Positions 21,840 through 33,484 are shown, numbered from the stretch's first letter. The stretch is DNA of 64,000 bases from Echinarachnius parma (GCA_037951105.1 JBAMJV010003008.1:95001-159000), one strand, 5' to 3'. A program made the numbers and translations. The notes: generated from the letters alone by a model not told the origin.

Positions 21840-22065
21840 AACGCAAGGTCTCGGGATGCGCCAAGGCAAGCGCGTCGCAACAAATAGCCACTTGAAACTG
21901 ATGAGATAGTCGTTGCTGCGCGGCCGGTTTTTGTTTTCACTCTGTATTCAAGGACAGGCTGTTTCCCCGCGTTGAGTGCTTACGATCGTCTGCCCGTCTG
22001 CCATACCGGCTCAATGTATACGTACATGTACGGACATGTTCTACGTGTTCGTGCAAATTAGAATT
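21840..22065. other. CpG-rich patch
   Basis: Many CpG sites in AT-rich surroundings (GGATGCGCCAAGGCAAGCGC, GCGCGGCCGG, CGTACATGTACGG). This could be a promoter, enhancer or unmethylated regulatory patch, or part of an unknown repeat. No gene start is visible beside it. Confidence 0.25.
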
Positions 22066-23307
22066 CCAAAACATTTCCGAGCCAATAGATGATGCTATAT
22101 TCCGAATTAGAATTCAGCCAAACAATCTTCGGAAGTATTCTGTTTACATTTAGTCCGTTCTCAATTGTTATTATCGCCGCTCAAACGGCACTTCCACTCA
22201 TTTTGAGCAATAAATGTATTTTATCGATTGTAATTGATCAGTTTTTTTTAAAAACAGGAAAACACTTTTCTCTTTTATTTGGTTCTCTCTGATGAGTGGA
22301 TGTTGTACAATGTAGTTAAAACAAGGAATGATATTTCAAAAATAAAAATGCAGAATTCATTTCTATCGATTGTGGGGGGAATGCATAATTTCACATTTGT
22401 ACAGAGTTCATTGTCGGGGAAAAGTATCCATGTCAAATCTCTAAAGCATGATCTACCTGTCCCTCTTCGACAAAAAATATGTTACGTGTATCATGTATCA
22501 GTTTGAGTTGCATGTGGATCGCTCAAAATATTTGTAAATGCAGATAAAATTACAATAAATACATTTTGAAATGATCATATCATGTTCGCTGCAGTCCACA
22601 AGGGACTGATGAAAGCAATACATGTATTGTATTACATGTAGGCTGTATTATATTTTAAACAAAATTTCTTGAGAAAATGAAAGTTAACTTTTTACATTAT
22701 TTTTCTTTCTAAATATAAATTAAATTTGTAGAATGTTCTGGTTTTCCATGATTTCTGCATTCGTGAATTATTTTGACAAAACAATTTCAGATACAATCTT
22801 GTCATTGCAATTTGAAGAATAAGTATTTGCAATTTGATGAGATCAAATCAAATCACTAATATCTCATTTTTTGTCTGATTTGTTATTGTTTTTGCTTTCT
22901 GTTATATATTTAGGAAATGATGATTACTCACAATGATAGCCTTTCTTTGTTTAGATGGTGCACCTTTATTTCCTGACTATGAATGTATATGTATCAAACA
23001 ACAAAATGCATTCCAAATACTAGTTAGACTTAGATACAGTGTGCATGACACATATAATGTCTTGCCCTGTACCACCTCTGTATTGAATGACAACAACATT
23101 TTGCTGTTGCTATGGCGATGCATGTCCATGGAAGGAAGTTATTAGAAGGAATGCGTCAGGAAAAGTGACAGTAGAAAAAAAATGTAGTTACATTACGCAC
23201 ATGTAGGCCGAGATATATGAAAATTAAAAAAGACTTTTAAGTAGAGAAAAGGTTTAAAAGGAAAGGGATGGACAGATATATCTATTTATACATGAATAAA
23301 GTGACTG
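22066..23307. other. No recognisable feature
   Basis: AT-rich sequence with many stops. A few open frames of 60-75 codons lack any recognisable similarity. No element ends seen. Confidence 0.5.
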
Positions 23308-23392
23308 AACCCATTTCCTACAGTACAGGAACCTGGTCGGCCCTTTATTAACACTATAGGGATTGCACAATCTAGTAGGGAACCGGTTTAAT
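23308..23392. mobile_element. Family J repeat
   Basis: About 85 bp: AACCCATTTCCTACAGTACA at the left and GGGAACCGGTTTA at the right, with CTATAGGGATTGCACAATCT inside. Very close to 32151-32233. Confidence 0.65.
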
Positions 23393-23473
23393 ACAAACAT
23401 GTACCGAGAGAGAAAGAGAGAATATAGAAGTGATTAGGAAAGAAAAAGTTGGGAAAAAAAGGAAGAAATAGAG

Positions 23474-23813
23474 GGATGATCTTTACTTGGAAGATTGTAT
23501 CCTTTTACAATATTAAAGTAAGTTTGATCAGAGCTAGAATAAATATCTAGAAATGAAGTATACATTTAGGAAATTAAATTTATTCCAAGAGAAACCTTAC
23601 TTTTCTGCCATAAAAGCATCCATGTTTGGATGGATGATCTTTATTTGGAAAAGTCTGCCCTATTAAAATATTAAAGTACCTAAGTTTGAATATGTAAAGT
23701 GGAACTTGTTTAAAGTGCAAAAGCTAGGATAAATACAACAATGCAGTATACATTTAATAGGAAATGCAATTAATTCCAAAACAACCTTACTTTTCTGCTA
23801 CAAAAGCGTCCTT
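23474..23813 (+). repeat. Diverged tandem duplication (about 160-190 bp)
   Basis: GATGATCTTTACTTGGAAGA begins the first unit and GATGATCTTTATTTGGAAAA the second. Both end with ATTCCAAGAGAAACCTTACT-type sequence and AAAAGCATCC or AAAAGCGTCC. AGTATACATTTA is shared inside. Confidence 0.75.
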
Positions 23814-24117
23814 ATTATCTCGAAACTTCTTCGTCCGACCTTGCATTATACAGAGTAGTAGTAAAAATAGCAACATGACTAAAATAGATGTACATTGTAT
23901 GCTTCCTTCCTGCAACAAATATTGTTATAAATATGGAAAAGGAAATGGAGATTCAAGGTCGTACATGTAGATTATCACAATTTACTTTAGATGATGACTT
24001 GCTGCTATAAAAAAAGGCAACAGCAATGAGTGAAAAAAGAAAAAGCCAGGTTCCCTACAAAAAATAGTCATAAAACTCAAAATACATACATATCCATTTT
24101 ACATAATTTATGTTTTA

Positions 24118-24300
24118 AATAAAGGGATAGTAGAGTTCAAGTTTAGAGGGGGCTTCAGAAAATAATTCTTTCGAGAGGTAGAGGAAAACTGATGGTATAA
24201 AATGCAAGTGCGCATATATTTAGAAGTAAAACAACATTTGTTTGATAAAATCCGTCCAGAAATGGCTGAAATATCCACAAAATAAAGTCATTTGAATCAA
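24118..24300 (+). mobile_element. Family B MITE, 5' part
   Basis: Begins AAATAAAGGGATAGTAGAG and keeps GTCCAGAAATGGCTGAAATA followed by a short match to the 35308 copy. Homology fades after 24300. Heavily diverged. Confidence 0.6.
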
Positions 24301-25124
24301 ATAATATATACATGCTTACACAACAGCTTCTGTGGAGTACTTGCAGAATAATTTAATTCAGAAAGAAAATGTCTTTCGCAAAACTATTGTTTGCACCATC
24401 AGTGTTGTTATAGTAATGGCAGAATATTAATACAAAATAGTCTAATCTTGCAATAAGCCAGCAAGACCATAATGAGGGGGGGGGGGGGGGGGGGGAGCAG
24501 TGTTGAAATCCAATGTGAATATCTGTGCCCTCAATAATCACTATATTTGGTCTAGAAATTCACAAAATCAAATAGTTTTTTTCCAAAATTTAGAAAACTT
24601 AGGTCTAGATAGAAAACTAGGCGTGCTATAATTATGAATTCATGTTTTAATCCAAGTTCATGCAAAAAAAAAAGAGGAACAGAATCTGTAATCAGGAAAT
24701 GCCAGAACCACGCCGTCTCATTAGCTCGGGATGACCTTTAGTGGCAAGTTTGGAATAGGTCATCCAAAACCCTTGGTCTTGCTCTTTGCCATCTGTAATA
24801 TTTAGACTAAGTAGGAGTGACAATTGATGTACTCCTGAAGCACTGTTTGTTTTGGTTACCCAGACAAACAGGAATTAAAACATTTATTTCTATGTAAGCG
24901 ATGTGTGTGTGTGTGTGTACATATTTTGTTAATTGTTTGCTCTAGTTGCCATGGTACCAAAAATATGATGCTTTTAATTTGTATGTATGTCCTAAGATTT
25001 TGGGGTTTGACTTCCAGATAAAAAAAAAATGGACATACATGTACATCCAAATGTCTTGTTTACTTGTATATATTGCTTGGGATGGGTTAAAAAGGCAAAT
25101 TTTACCTTTCATAATTTGTAGAAG
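24301..25124. other. No gene; G tract and TG tract
   Basis: A run of about 26 G lies at 24476-24496 and (TG)n at 24902-24919. Otherwise AT-rich. Confidence 0.6.
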
Positions 25125-25209
25125 TATTTTAACCCATTGACTACAGGAACCGGGTGGGTTGTGTACAAAGTCTATGGATATTTCAGAATCTCGAAGGGAG
25201 AGGGTTAAT
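25125..25209. mobile_element. Family J repeat
   Basis: TTTTAACCCATTGACTACAG at the left and GGGAGAGGGTTAATA at the right, with ACAAAGTCTATGGATATTTC inside. Both ends contain TTAA next to CCC or GGG, as in piggyBac-like elements. Confidence 0.6.
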
Positions 25210-25680
25210 AGTTTACAAATGACTCGTTAGTAAACACCCAACACAATTGTTCATAACTATAAAAAACAGTTTTATTTCTCATTTCAATCAAATATTATAT
25301 TTGTTACCCCTCATTTGCTGATTCAATAAGTGTTTTTTGTAATTAATTGATGAATGTGGGTTTTCTTTGCCTTTGGTTGACAAGATTTGATATATTTGTT
25401 TGCAGCAAATTCACGGCTGTATGGACTGTAAACCCAATTAATTGCCTGTTGGGTGTCATAAAATCCAAGGTTAATGATGTTTTCGTTGATTTACACATTT
25501 GCAAAAATATATCTTCTTTCTCTGTACCTGAACGTAATATCGATGCAAACAAATGAAACAATACAATTTTTAACTTGTAAATTCAAACGTCAATATTTAG
25601 AGGTTATAGTATGATACACTGCAGTGATATTTGAATAGGGGTTCTCCTTTTTAAGGGGTATGACTTGACCAAACATTTCT
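25210..25680. other. No recognisable feature
   Basis: AT-rich. Open frames on both strands between 25340 and 25560 mirror each other and show no recognisable similarity. Confidence 0.5.
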
Positions 25681-25799
25681 TATATTATACGTGTGGTTTG
25701 CGGTTGCACCATGTGAGATGGGTGGATTGGTGAGTCCTGAAAAGGACTATGGTAGTCCTAGAAAGGACCACATGCACGCAAACCACACGTATTATATAT
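25681..25799. mobile_element. Foldback element with 16-bp perfect arms
   Basis: ATACGTGTGGTTTGCG (25687-25702) and CGCAAACCACACGTAT (25777-25792) are perfect complements, extended outward with TA-rich sequence. A nested GTCCT ... AGGAC hairpin occurs twice inside (near 25735 and 25755). Flanked by TTTCTTATATTAT on the left, which recurs at 25831. Confidence 0.7.
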
Positions 25800-25877
25800 A
25801 CACCACCATGGAAACCGATAATTACAAGCAACATTTCTTATATTATGTTTCGTAAATGCTAAATATGTATTTTTAAA

Positions 25878-25966
25878 AATACAACAAGGTACATGTATGA
25901 GGGAACCGCTAGAATTCCAATTGGATTTTGAGGATTTGGACAATCTTTCTATAAAGTCCCTTTATA
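25878..25966 (+). mobile_element. Family A right-end fragment with ACATGT gain
   Basis: AATACAACAAGGT, then ACATGT (25891-25896), then ATGAGGGAACCGCTAGAATT. All other copies read AAGGTATGAGGG at this point. Ends with TATAAAGTCCCTTTATAA. Confidence 0.8.
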
Positions 25967-26308
25967 ATGCATCTATTAGGAAGAGCATATAGTTTTCAAC
26001 TTCGGATTGGCGTAACCCGCCGACCCTAAAGGTTTTGTTTTTATTGTGATGTGTTGTATATGTGTGTTTTTGTGTATTTGTGCGAATCCTGAAAAAAAAC
26101 CCCTACCTACCTACCCTAATGTTTTGTTGCCCGTTACTCCAATCCAACAATTTATTTTTTTTTGCCTTATGGACATTATATCACAATTTTGACTGAGCAA
26201 CCACCCACGCTTTCAAGTATCTGTTACTTTCCACTCAAATAGAAACCACGCTAGCTCAAAGTTGTATTACATGGGGTGAGGAGCTGAAAAGTGAGAAAAT
26301 ATGATCGT
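25967..26308. other. No recognisable feature
   Basis: AT-rich; repeated CTACCTACCTACC near 26101. No gene or element. Confidence 0.5.
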
Positions 26309-26742
26309 TTAATAAAGGGAACCGAAACCCAAGAAACGTTTTCCAGTAAACAACAGATAATAGTTTTAGAAGGGCACTTGAACGATAAGTTCAGAAAAGT
26401 AGGTTTCCAGGAATATATGTATACTATAATTTGAAAACTCATTTTTATAATGAATTATGTGTTCATGGGTCTGCAGGAAGAGACTAGTCTATTGTTCAGG
26501 ACGTAGGCATTCTATTGTCTTCAAATATATGCGTGTACACTGTACAGAATTGACGCACTTACAAACATTTGCCGCGTACGGAACATAAGGCCCAATTAAT
26601 ATCGGTATTAAAGTTTGGGCGATTAATCGCATTGTTTATGAACTGCGCACTCCTGTGCAAGATGTTGGACTTCTATTTATCAAATAACGGTATACTAAAA
26701 CAAATAAGCCTGGGTTGTTCTTTGCATGGTGGTCCCCTTTAA
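26309..26742 (-). mobile_element. Family C TTAA MITE
   Basis: 434 bp, TTAA at 26309-26312 and 26739-26742. Reads GAACCGAAACCCAAGAAACG at the left end and GTTCTTTGCATGGTGGTCCC at the right. It shares the right TTAA with a family A copy. Confidence 0.8.
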
Positions 26743-27124
26743 AGGGATCTAGTAACTTTGTTGACATGTGCAAAAAGTGATGAATGGTTGATGCAATGTA
26801 TATTATTGTTATCTCATATGTCCACAGGGTATTGTGTGAAAATTTCAAGTCAAATGGACATTGCATGGCCATGTAATGAGCGAAAATGCAAAGTGATAGT
26901 CACTAACTCACTGCACTCACTTTGTACACGGTAAGAAAAACTCCGGGCGAGTTTTTCTTATCTGAATACTTCGATCGTACATATCTTTGTAACGAAAGGG
27001 AAATTTGAAAAACCGAAACCTGTCCCATGATTGTATTGGTAATACGAATACAACAAGGTATGAGGGAACCGCTAGAATTAAAATTTTATTTTGAGGATTT
27101 GGACAATGTTACAAGTCCCTTTAA
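26739..27124 (+). mobile_element. Family A MITE with replaced central hairpin
   Basis: 386 bp with TTAA at both ends. Where other copies read GTACACGGTTTTCGCGG, this one has AAGAAAAACTC and GAGTTTTTCTT around CGGGC, a hairpin of 11-bp arms (about 26934-26960). Confidence 0.85.
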
Positions 27125-27499
27125 CAGCTAGTGAACAGGGAAGTTGCACTCTACTCATTATAAAGTAAAAGTGTAATGATTTATATATCTACCCACTCAT
27201 ATGAAACAGGCCCCTTGGAGTTTCATTAGTCGTACAAACATGTACAGGTAGGTATTGCAACGTATGTCCATTTAAAGTGTCGTAGGCAGAGCTAGAAAGT
27301 GGCGACTATCAATGTACGTAATAATGGTTGTTGTTTATAGAGGCGAGCTGCAAGTGAGCGGAAACGTTGCATACCATTAAAGATTATATGATCGTACCCC
27401 ATTGTCCCGTTTTATTTACTGTAGATGATGTACAGATGCATGTAGGTAGGAAAGCAATATAGCCCACTGGTGGTGGGGGGGGGGGGAGGCTTAAAAACA
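27125..27499. other. No gene; G tract
   Basis: Contains a G run (about 27475-27487) and no recognisable element. Confidence 0.5.
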
Positions 27500-27700
27500 A
27501 GGTGCAAAGTTGGCCAACCAAAAATGATTTCATGTAAATTTTACTTGCCCGACTGAGTAGTAGAGACACCAACATGAATCAATGTTTCATGTCATCTTTT
27601 GTTTTGGGCCTCATTCGGCCACCCCATTCTAGTTCTAGTTCGGGCAAGCAAAATTTAATGAGTTTCTTCTATTCCACTTGTCCGAATGTTAAAGCCACCA
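27500..27700 (-). mobile_element. Diverged family D-like segment
   Basis: TTGGCCAACCAAAAATGATT, TTTTACTTGCCCGACT, GGCCTCATTCGGCCACC and TTCGGGCAAGCAAAATTTAA are D-type words in a scrambled or decayed arrangement. No termini found. Confidence 0.45.
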
Positions 27701-28435
27701 GGAAATTTTTTAAAAAGTACATTATTTCTAGCATTGAATTGCAGCGCAGCGTAAATGTAGGCCCCTCACATTGATTGATATGTATGCAGCTCTGCTGAAT
27801 GAACAGCGACTAAAAATAGTTTTGGTTATAAAGCCACAAGTGAGCAGAAATAAATAAACTGCATGTACTCTGCCCATTAGCGGGTTAAAATGTCACTACC
27901 ACTCACGTTGCACCCGCCCACGCACGCAAGTTTTTGTCCCCTTTTTTTCTTTTAATAGAAACCAAACCCCTATATAAGAAGTTGAATCACTAAACAACAT
28001 GTACTTTGCAGGGACGAACGCACATTATCAAAAAATACTATATACTGCTCAGTCTCTAGCCCTAGGAGGAAGTGACCGTCTGCAGGCTTTCCCATTGACG
28101 TACGCGTCTGTTGCTGGCAAAGTACGTTGGACCTGGGATGTTCTCGATATATTTACTTAGTCCCTGTGAGTTAATACAAGCCTATGTAGCTGCATATATA
28201 TAAAAAGTTGTTCTCTCAGTTTCTCTTCCCCTGTGAGTGTCACAACTTTACAAGAGCTATTAACTACAGCTATACGTGATGTATGTTGTAAGCTGTTCAT
28301 ATAGTGACTGGAACTAATTATAACTTTATTCGACCTGGTGCTGATTTGAAGATTGTTGCTGAAGGACTACGTGTACTATACATATAAGGTAGGATAAAAC
28401 TTGATTCACGAATTGAGTGATTGTACATTGTAATT
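27701..28435. other. No recognisable feature
   Basis: AT-rich; no element ends or coding sequence seen. Confidence 0.5.
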
Positions 28436-28640
28436 ATTATTATTATTATTATTATTATTATTTTATTCGGCAAATCAAATACACATGAAAAGTGTACAAA
28501 GTAAGGAGATTGTTTAAGGTAATTGTGTGATATTGCAGATTTGTGTTGCCCGACCTTGGCCAATGTTTTTTTTTTTTTTTTTTTTTGGGGGGGGGGGGGG
28601 GGGTTGGGTGGGGGCAGGTTTGGGTGGGGGGGGGGCAAAC
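28436..28640. repeat. (ATT)n and T-tract/G-tract block
   Basis: (TTA)n of about 27 nt at 28436-28462. A T run of about 20 nt (28566-28586) is followed by 18 G and GGGTTGGGTGGGGG. Strong G-quadruplex potential on the plus strand. Confidence 0.9.
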
Positions 28641-28757
28641 ACATATATTGGTAATAAGGGTATAAATTGTCACTTTAAAGACCCCACCCCCTTTTTCAGA
28701 GCTGATGGGTGTTTTTTTAAACTCAATCTGTTATAACTATTTGTTCTAGTTAAACAG

Positions 28758-29133
28758 TTAAAGGGATCTATTAACTTTGTTGACATGTGCAAAGAGTGAT
28801 GAATGGTTGCTAAAATGTGTATGTTTGTGATCTGATTCATATATGTCCACCGAGTAATTGTGTGAACATTTCACGTTAAAAGGATGTTATTTGGCTGAGG
28901 AATGAGCGAAAATGCAAAATGATATTCGCACACTCATTGCATGACTTGGTACACAGTTATACCTTTCCAGTGGATAATTAAAAATCCAAACAATTCAATC
29001 GTTAATCTCTTTGAAGAAAAAAAAACCTGTTCCATGCATAGATCTATTATACGAAATGCAACAAGGTATAGGATAACCACTATAGTTCTAAGTAAGTTTT
29101 GTGGATTTGGACAATGATATTATATCCCTTTAA
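28758..29133 (+). mobile_element. Family A MITE (AAGTAAGTTTT subfamily)
   Basis: 376 bp with TTAA at both ends. Left end AGGGATCTATTAACTTTGTT, right end TTTGGACAATGATATTATAT then CCCTTTAA. Its right half is the template for the next tandem unit. Confidence 0.85.
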
Positions 29134-29379
29134 TACAAAGTCCTGTCATATTGTATATACCAGCATATTTCTGGCCAATTCTGGCCAATTCAATCGTTAA
29201 TCTCTTTGGAGAAAAAAAACCTGTTCCATGAATCTATTATACGAATACAACAAGGTATAGGATAACCACTATAGTTCTAAGTAAGTTTTGTGGATTTGGA
29301 CAATGATATTAATATATCCCTCTAGGCTCTAATACAAAGTCCTGTCATAGTGTCATACCAGCATATTTCTGGCCAATTC
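28991..29379 (+). repeat. 195-bp tandem duplication of an A right half plus flank
   Basis: Unit 1 (28991-29185) and unit 2 (29186-29379) both run from CAATTCAATCGTTAATCTCT through GGATAACCACTATAGTTCTA to CAGCATATTTCTGGCCAATT. The duplication includes about 50 bp of non-element flank, so it postdates the insertion. Confidence 0.85.
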
Positions 29380-29884
29380 TCGCTTGCGGTTTAATGAAAA
29401 AACAAAACAAATTATATGGGGGTCAGAAACTCACATGATACATCGATCAACTATAACGTGACATCAAACAAATTATTGGTTAAGTGTTGGGTTCCTATAA
29501 AGAAACAAGTGTATCGATCATGCCTAAATATACCCCCTCCCCCTCTTTAGCCACTGGGGTTGGGGGTATGGGAGGGGGGGGGGGGGTGGGGGTCACCACA
29601 GAGCTCAGAGTTCCTTCATCACTGCTACCAGCTGAAATATAAATGTGCATATCTTTTATGCCAGCAGTTGTCATATTATATTCAAATGTATTGGTGATAG
29701 TTCTGTATACAGTGAGTGAGTGCCTGGTGATGAATAACAATGCACATATACATGTACATTTGTAATTCTATCATACATAATAATTCAACCGTATAATTGA
29801 AACTGATATTTTGTTCGTGCCATACATTAACCTGTTAAACCGCAGTTCAATTAGACAATCGGGGTTAAGATGGGAATCTATGTA
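29380..29884. other. No gene; G-rich patch
   Basis: 29552-29598 is G-rich (GGGGTTGGGGGTATGGGAGG, then a run of about 14 G). Otherwise AT-rich. Confidence 0.5.
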
Positions 29885-30196
29885 TTAACCCATTCAGGAC
29901 TGGTCCCGAAAAATAATCGGGCTAACGGTCTGTACATGACGCAACACGCGGTACCCTGGGGTACCGCATTGTGTAGCGCCATCTTGTGTCCACTTAAAGC
30001 ACAACCGTATTGCGTTGTGCATGCAGTGCAGCGCGCGCTTGTATGCACGCTATACCCCGGTACAGCCCTAAAAAATAAATAAATAATTAAACAAAATGGC
30101 GGATATTCGTTTGGTACCCCAGGGTACCGTTTATGTCATCACATGTAGATGGAGGATACATGTTATAGCGAAATCAATCAGTCCTGAACGGGTTAA
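29885..30196. mobile_element. Family I element enlarged by element H
   Basis: Ends TTAACCCATTCAGGACTGGT and CAGTCCTGAACGGGTTAA, with TTAA at 29885-29888 and 30193-30196. Remains of the usual 90-100 bp body flank the inserted H. Confidence 0.8.
29936..30139. mobile_element. Element H, copy 1 (nested)
   Basis: About 204 bp with inverted ends rich in GGTACCC: ATGACGCAACACGCGGTACC at the left and GGTACCCCAGGGTACCGTTT then ATGTCAT at the right. Contains AGCGCCATCTTGTGTCCACT, CAGCGCGCGCTTGTATGCAC and AAAATGGCGGATATTCG. Nearly the same sequence recurs at 44299-44520. Confidence 0.8.
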
Positions 30197-31520
30197 TCTA
30201 AATTGGTGTTAATTATTGTATTGATCTGTATTAAGTGGTGTGAAGGTACATGTACATAATTAATCTAAATTGATGATGTAAATCCATCAATCTAATTAGG
30301 TGTTGTGAATGTATTAATCTAAAAAAATTGTTTCATAACTTTGTAATCTAAAATGGTGTTTTGAGATCTATGGATCCAAAATGGTGTTAACAATTATTCA
30401 TTGGTTTGAAGTTCGGCCTTGAAAATAATCTCACTTTCATGACGTCAGTATAGTTCAATTTGTTGGGGGTACAGCAATTGACATACTTAGTCGGTATCAA
30501 CTTTCGGATACATATATATAATTTCAATTTTCAGTACCGTAATAAATATATATGATAATGGACTTAGCTTGTACGCCGGTTAGATAAATTCTGTTGCATT
30601 ATTAATACCTGATATCATCTTTGTCATTTATGAATTATCCACGCTACTGACACGACAATAGATCAGCACTTAATTGCATCTTACGTACATGAGAAGGCCT
30701 TTCAGGGATGTAGACCACTAATGTAATCAGAAGACTCGTTTTGCGTACGTTTGTGTACGTGCGTTCTTCATTGCTCGTCATGAAAATGACTAAATTCTGT
30801 CCAGAAATGATATATTAGTTTCCCTTCCTCTTGTTTGCCATACAATGTACATTTCCTTACATTTCCTTACATTTTATGCTTTTAAATGTTTGTTCTTTAT
30901 CACTCGGCATGAACATTATAACTAAAATAATTTTCAAGCAATTATCCTTCTTTTTTTCTTCTCCTTTAATACATTTTATGCATATGTATATGCTTGTTTT
31001 TTATTGCTCGACACGAACATGACTGAAAATGCCCTTCAAGGAATATTATTAGTTTTTCCTTTAAATACAGTTTATGCAAATAAATATGTTTGTTCCTTAT
31101 CACTCAACACGAAAATAACAAATGCTTTCAAGAAATGTTATAAATCATTTGTTCGTTCCTTTTTATGCATATAATACGTGTGTTCTTCACTCCTCAATAT
31201 TAACACAACCAAAATACATGTATACATATATATATACATTCCTGGTTATGCTCAAAGCACGACATGAACATGTCCAAAAAATGCTTTCGAGATATTATAT
31301 TTGTAGTTTCTCGTCCCCTTAAACACCCATCACCTGCTTGAGTGGTTACATGTAGATAGGGGTTCGATTCGCTAGGGTCATTCGCCATGCACGCTGCGCT
31401 ATTATTGGTATTGATTTTACCGCCCCACTCGGCCTTGCTCTGCGCTGCGTGGAGCCGTTAACCCCCTCGCTGTCCATAAGTTTTTATTGTATTCATACAG
31501 TGTAGGAGTATTAATGTTTC
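30197..31520. other. No gene; short decayed tandem motifs
   Basis: 30200-30380 repeats AATCTAAATTGRTG-like words several times. 30820-31320 has several spaced CTTTTATGCAT and TTGTTCCTTATCACTC phrases, suggesting an ancient tandem array of about 100-110 bp. 31334-31385 has a GGGGTTCGATTCGC, a weak B-box-like match. Confidence 0.4.
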
Positions 31521-31939
31521 TTAAAGGGATAAGATAGTAACTTTGTTGAAATGTGCACACAAAAATGAAGGGTGGATCAAATTTGTATTTCTGTGATTTG
31601 ATGCGTCCACGGAGTGATGTGTAAAATACCCGCATGTATATTTCAATAAAATTAATGTCATATTTTTTAGAAAATGAGCGAAAGTGCAAAGTGATATTTG
31701 CTATATAACTCATTATACATGTACTTACTTTGTATACAGTTCAAAGTCTCCCAGGGAGACTTACAAATCCGAACACTTCAATCATGAATATCTTAAAATA
31801 ACAAAAGATAAATTTGGAGAACCAAAACCTGTTCCATGTTTCCATTGGTAATATTAACAAATACAACGAGGTATGTGAGAAACCACCAGACATCTAGGTA
31901 AGTTTTGTGGATTTTCAAAATTATACTAGATCCCTTTAA
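31521..31939 (+). mobile_element. Family A MITE with ACATGT gain and central hairpin
   Basis: 419 bp with TTAA at both ends. A TACATGTA octamer at 31716-31723 carries a 6-bp length gain relative to other copies. The centre has AAGTCTCCC and GGGAGACTT as hairpin arms (31744-31762), as in 39848-40226. Confidence 0.85.
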
Positions 31940-32150
31940 TGACCTTTTCATCGGTTGGAGATGGAAGGGTTAAGGTGTGTTTAACGGGTAGACCTGGGTT
32001 CGCTCTCATACGTACGTGACTACGCTTCTGCAAAGAAGGATTCCCTGTGAAATTAGTTAACTCTTTCGTTACTAAATAATATTAAAACATCAGAAAGCAT
32101 TGATCATGTTTCAAGTTTTAAAACTGCTGGCCTTTTATTAGTAGCTCATT

Positions 32151-32233
32151 TCATAACCCATTGCCGACAGGAATCCTTGTGGGCCATGTATTAACTCTAT
32201 GGGGATTGCACAATCTAGTAGGGAACAGTTTAA
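32151..32233. mobile_element. Family J repeat
   Basis: CATAACCCATTGCCGACAGG at the left, GGGAACAGTTTA at the right and CTATGGGGATTGCACAATCT inside. Confidence 0.65.
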
Positions 32234-32345
32234 AAGACTGGTAAGACTGAACATATTTTGCTGGGGTCGATAGAGAATGCTTTTTGGCCAAATTAAAATA
32301 GTCTTTATTGAAAAAAATGGCACACACTCTGCATTGCACCTGAGT

Positions 32346-32790
32346 TTAAAGGGAAACAAAATGCTGGAATGTTCGCTTACTGTTCACTGATTCCTGTCAA
32401 TTCTAGTCTTATATTTCCTCTTCGGTATCACTAAAAATGGAATTAATCAATGTTCTTGAAACCACTATCGACAGTTTTGACTGACCACTGGCGGCTGCCA
32501 TGTTTTCCAATGGTACCGTATAAAAAGTCATCTGTGCGCATCTGAGCGTGCACTATAAACAAAAGTATGTAACCGTTGTTGTTGAATCTGCTGTATGTCA
32601 GTGCTTTTGTTAGTGCCAATTTAATGTTTCATATGGTATGTCAGTTTGAAAACATGGCAGCCTCCAGCGTTCAGTCAAAACAGAAGATAGTGGTTTAAAT
32701 GATAACATTGATTATTTCCGTTATTAGGGATACCAAAGAGGAAATATAGGACTAGAAGTGAAGGTATTTATCAGTAGCAGTAAGCTTTAA
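32346..32790. mobile_element. Family Q foldback MITE, copy 2
   Basis: 445 bp with TTAA at 32346-32349 and 32787-32790. The left arm (TTCCTCTTCGGTATCAC, AACCACTATCGACAGTTTTG, GGCTGCCATGTTTTCC) returns inverted on the right (GGAAAACATGGCAGCC-type, CAAAACAGAAGATAGTGGTT, GGATACCAAAGAGGAAA). Arms are about 150 bp. Confidence 0.8.
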
Positions 32791-33146
32791 TCAGGTTAGG
32801 GGATATCCTGAACAAGATAAGGGCTGCATGTAAGAACGTTTTTTTTAGTCTCAATTAAGTTTAGCCTCGAACATCAAAGAAATGACATGAACTTCATTAA
32901 ATGAATTCATTTTCACAGTTAGACAATGTTTTCTTGTGTTTCTTAATACTACATGTAGCATTCTTTAATATTTATAATGTGTGTGTTTTTTAAAAGTTGG
33001 AAAGTTGTATTTAGTTTGGTCGATGCAGACAAAGTTTCTGGATCCATTAATCTAAATTAATTAATCAGTGAGATCCAGTCATTATTTTCTTGCAAAATGG
33101 TCCAAGTACCTGAATGAAACTGTCATACTATTTCATAGTATGGCAG
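32791..33146. other. No recognisable feature
   Basis: AT-rich; no element or gene. Confidence 0.5.
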
Positions 33147-33484
33147 GGCTCGACACTAGCACTTGCCATATATTGTCCGGGGCAAGTACAAATTGATGTT
33201 GCGGTAGTAAAATTCCAGAAATTGTAGAGTTTGGTTGCCCAATCGGGCAACTAACATTTCTTTTCAACTACGAGAGAAAAGTTGAATTGCTAATGTGTAA
33301 ATCTCATCTACATGTAGAAACAAGAAAGATATTGCCAGGCTCCCTAGCACAGTCAAAATTTCTCCTTAAAAAAACAATGAAACATTTTTGGGCAAGTAAA
33401 ATTGTTCTATTTGGGCAACTAAAATGTGAACATTTATGACTTAAAGTAGAAGAAAATAAAGTTACATGTAGTGTGAAGGCTTGA
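33147..33484 (+). mobile_element. Family D element, full, with ACATGT gain
   Basis: Starts CAGGGCTCGACACTAGCACT and ends AGTGTGAAGGCTTGAG. Contains TTGGTTGCCCAATCGGGCAA and CAACTACGAGAGAAAAG. CTCATCT, ACATGT (33310-33315), AGAAAC replaces the CTCATCTAGAAG of the copy at 43078. The best full copy in the window. Confidence 0.8.

Noticed and set aside
31334-31390. Possible tRNA gene (GGGGTTCGATTCGC)
   Set aside because: Only a B-box-like word is present. No A box at the right distance and no cloverleaf stems by eye.
31990-32030. Possible tRNA B box (CCTGGGTTCGCTCTC)
   Set aside because: No matching acceptor or anticodon stems; likely chance.
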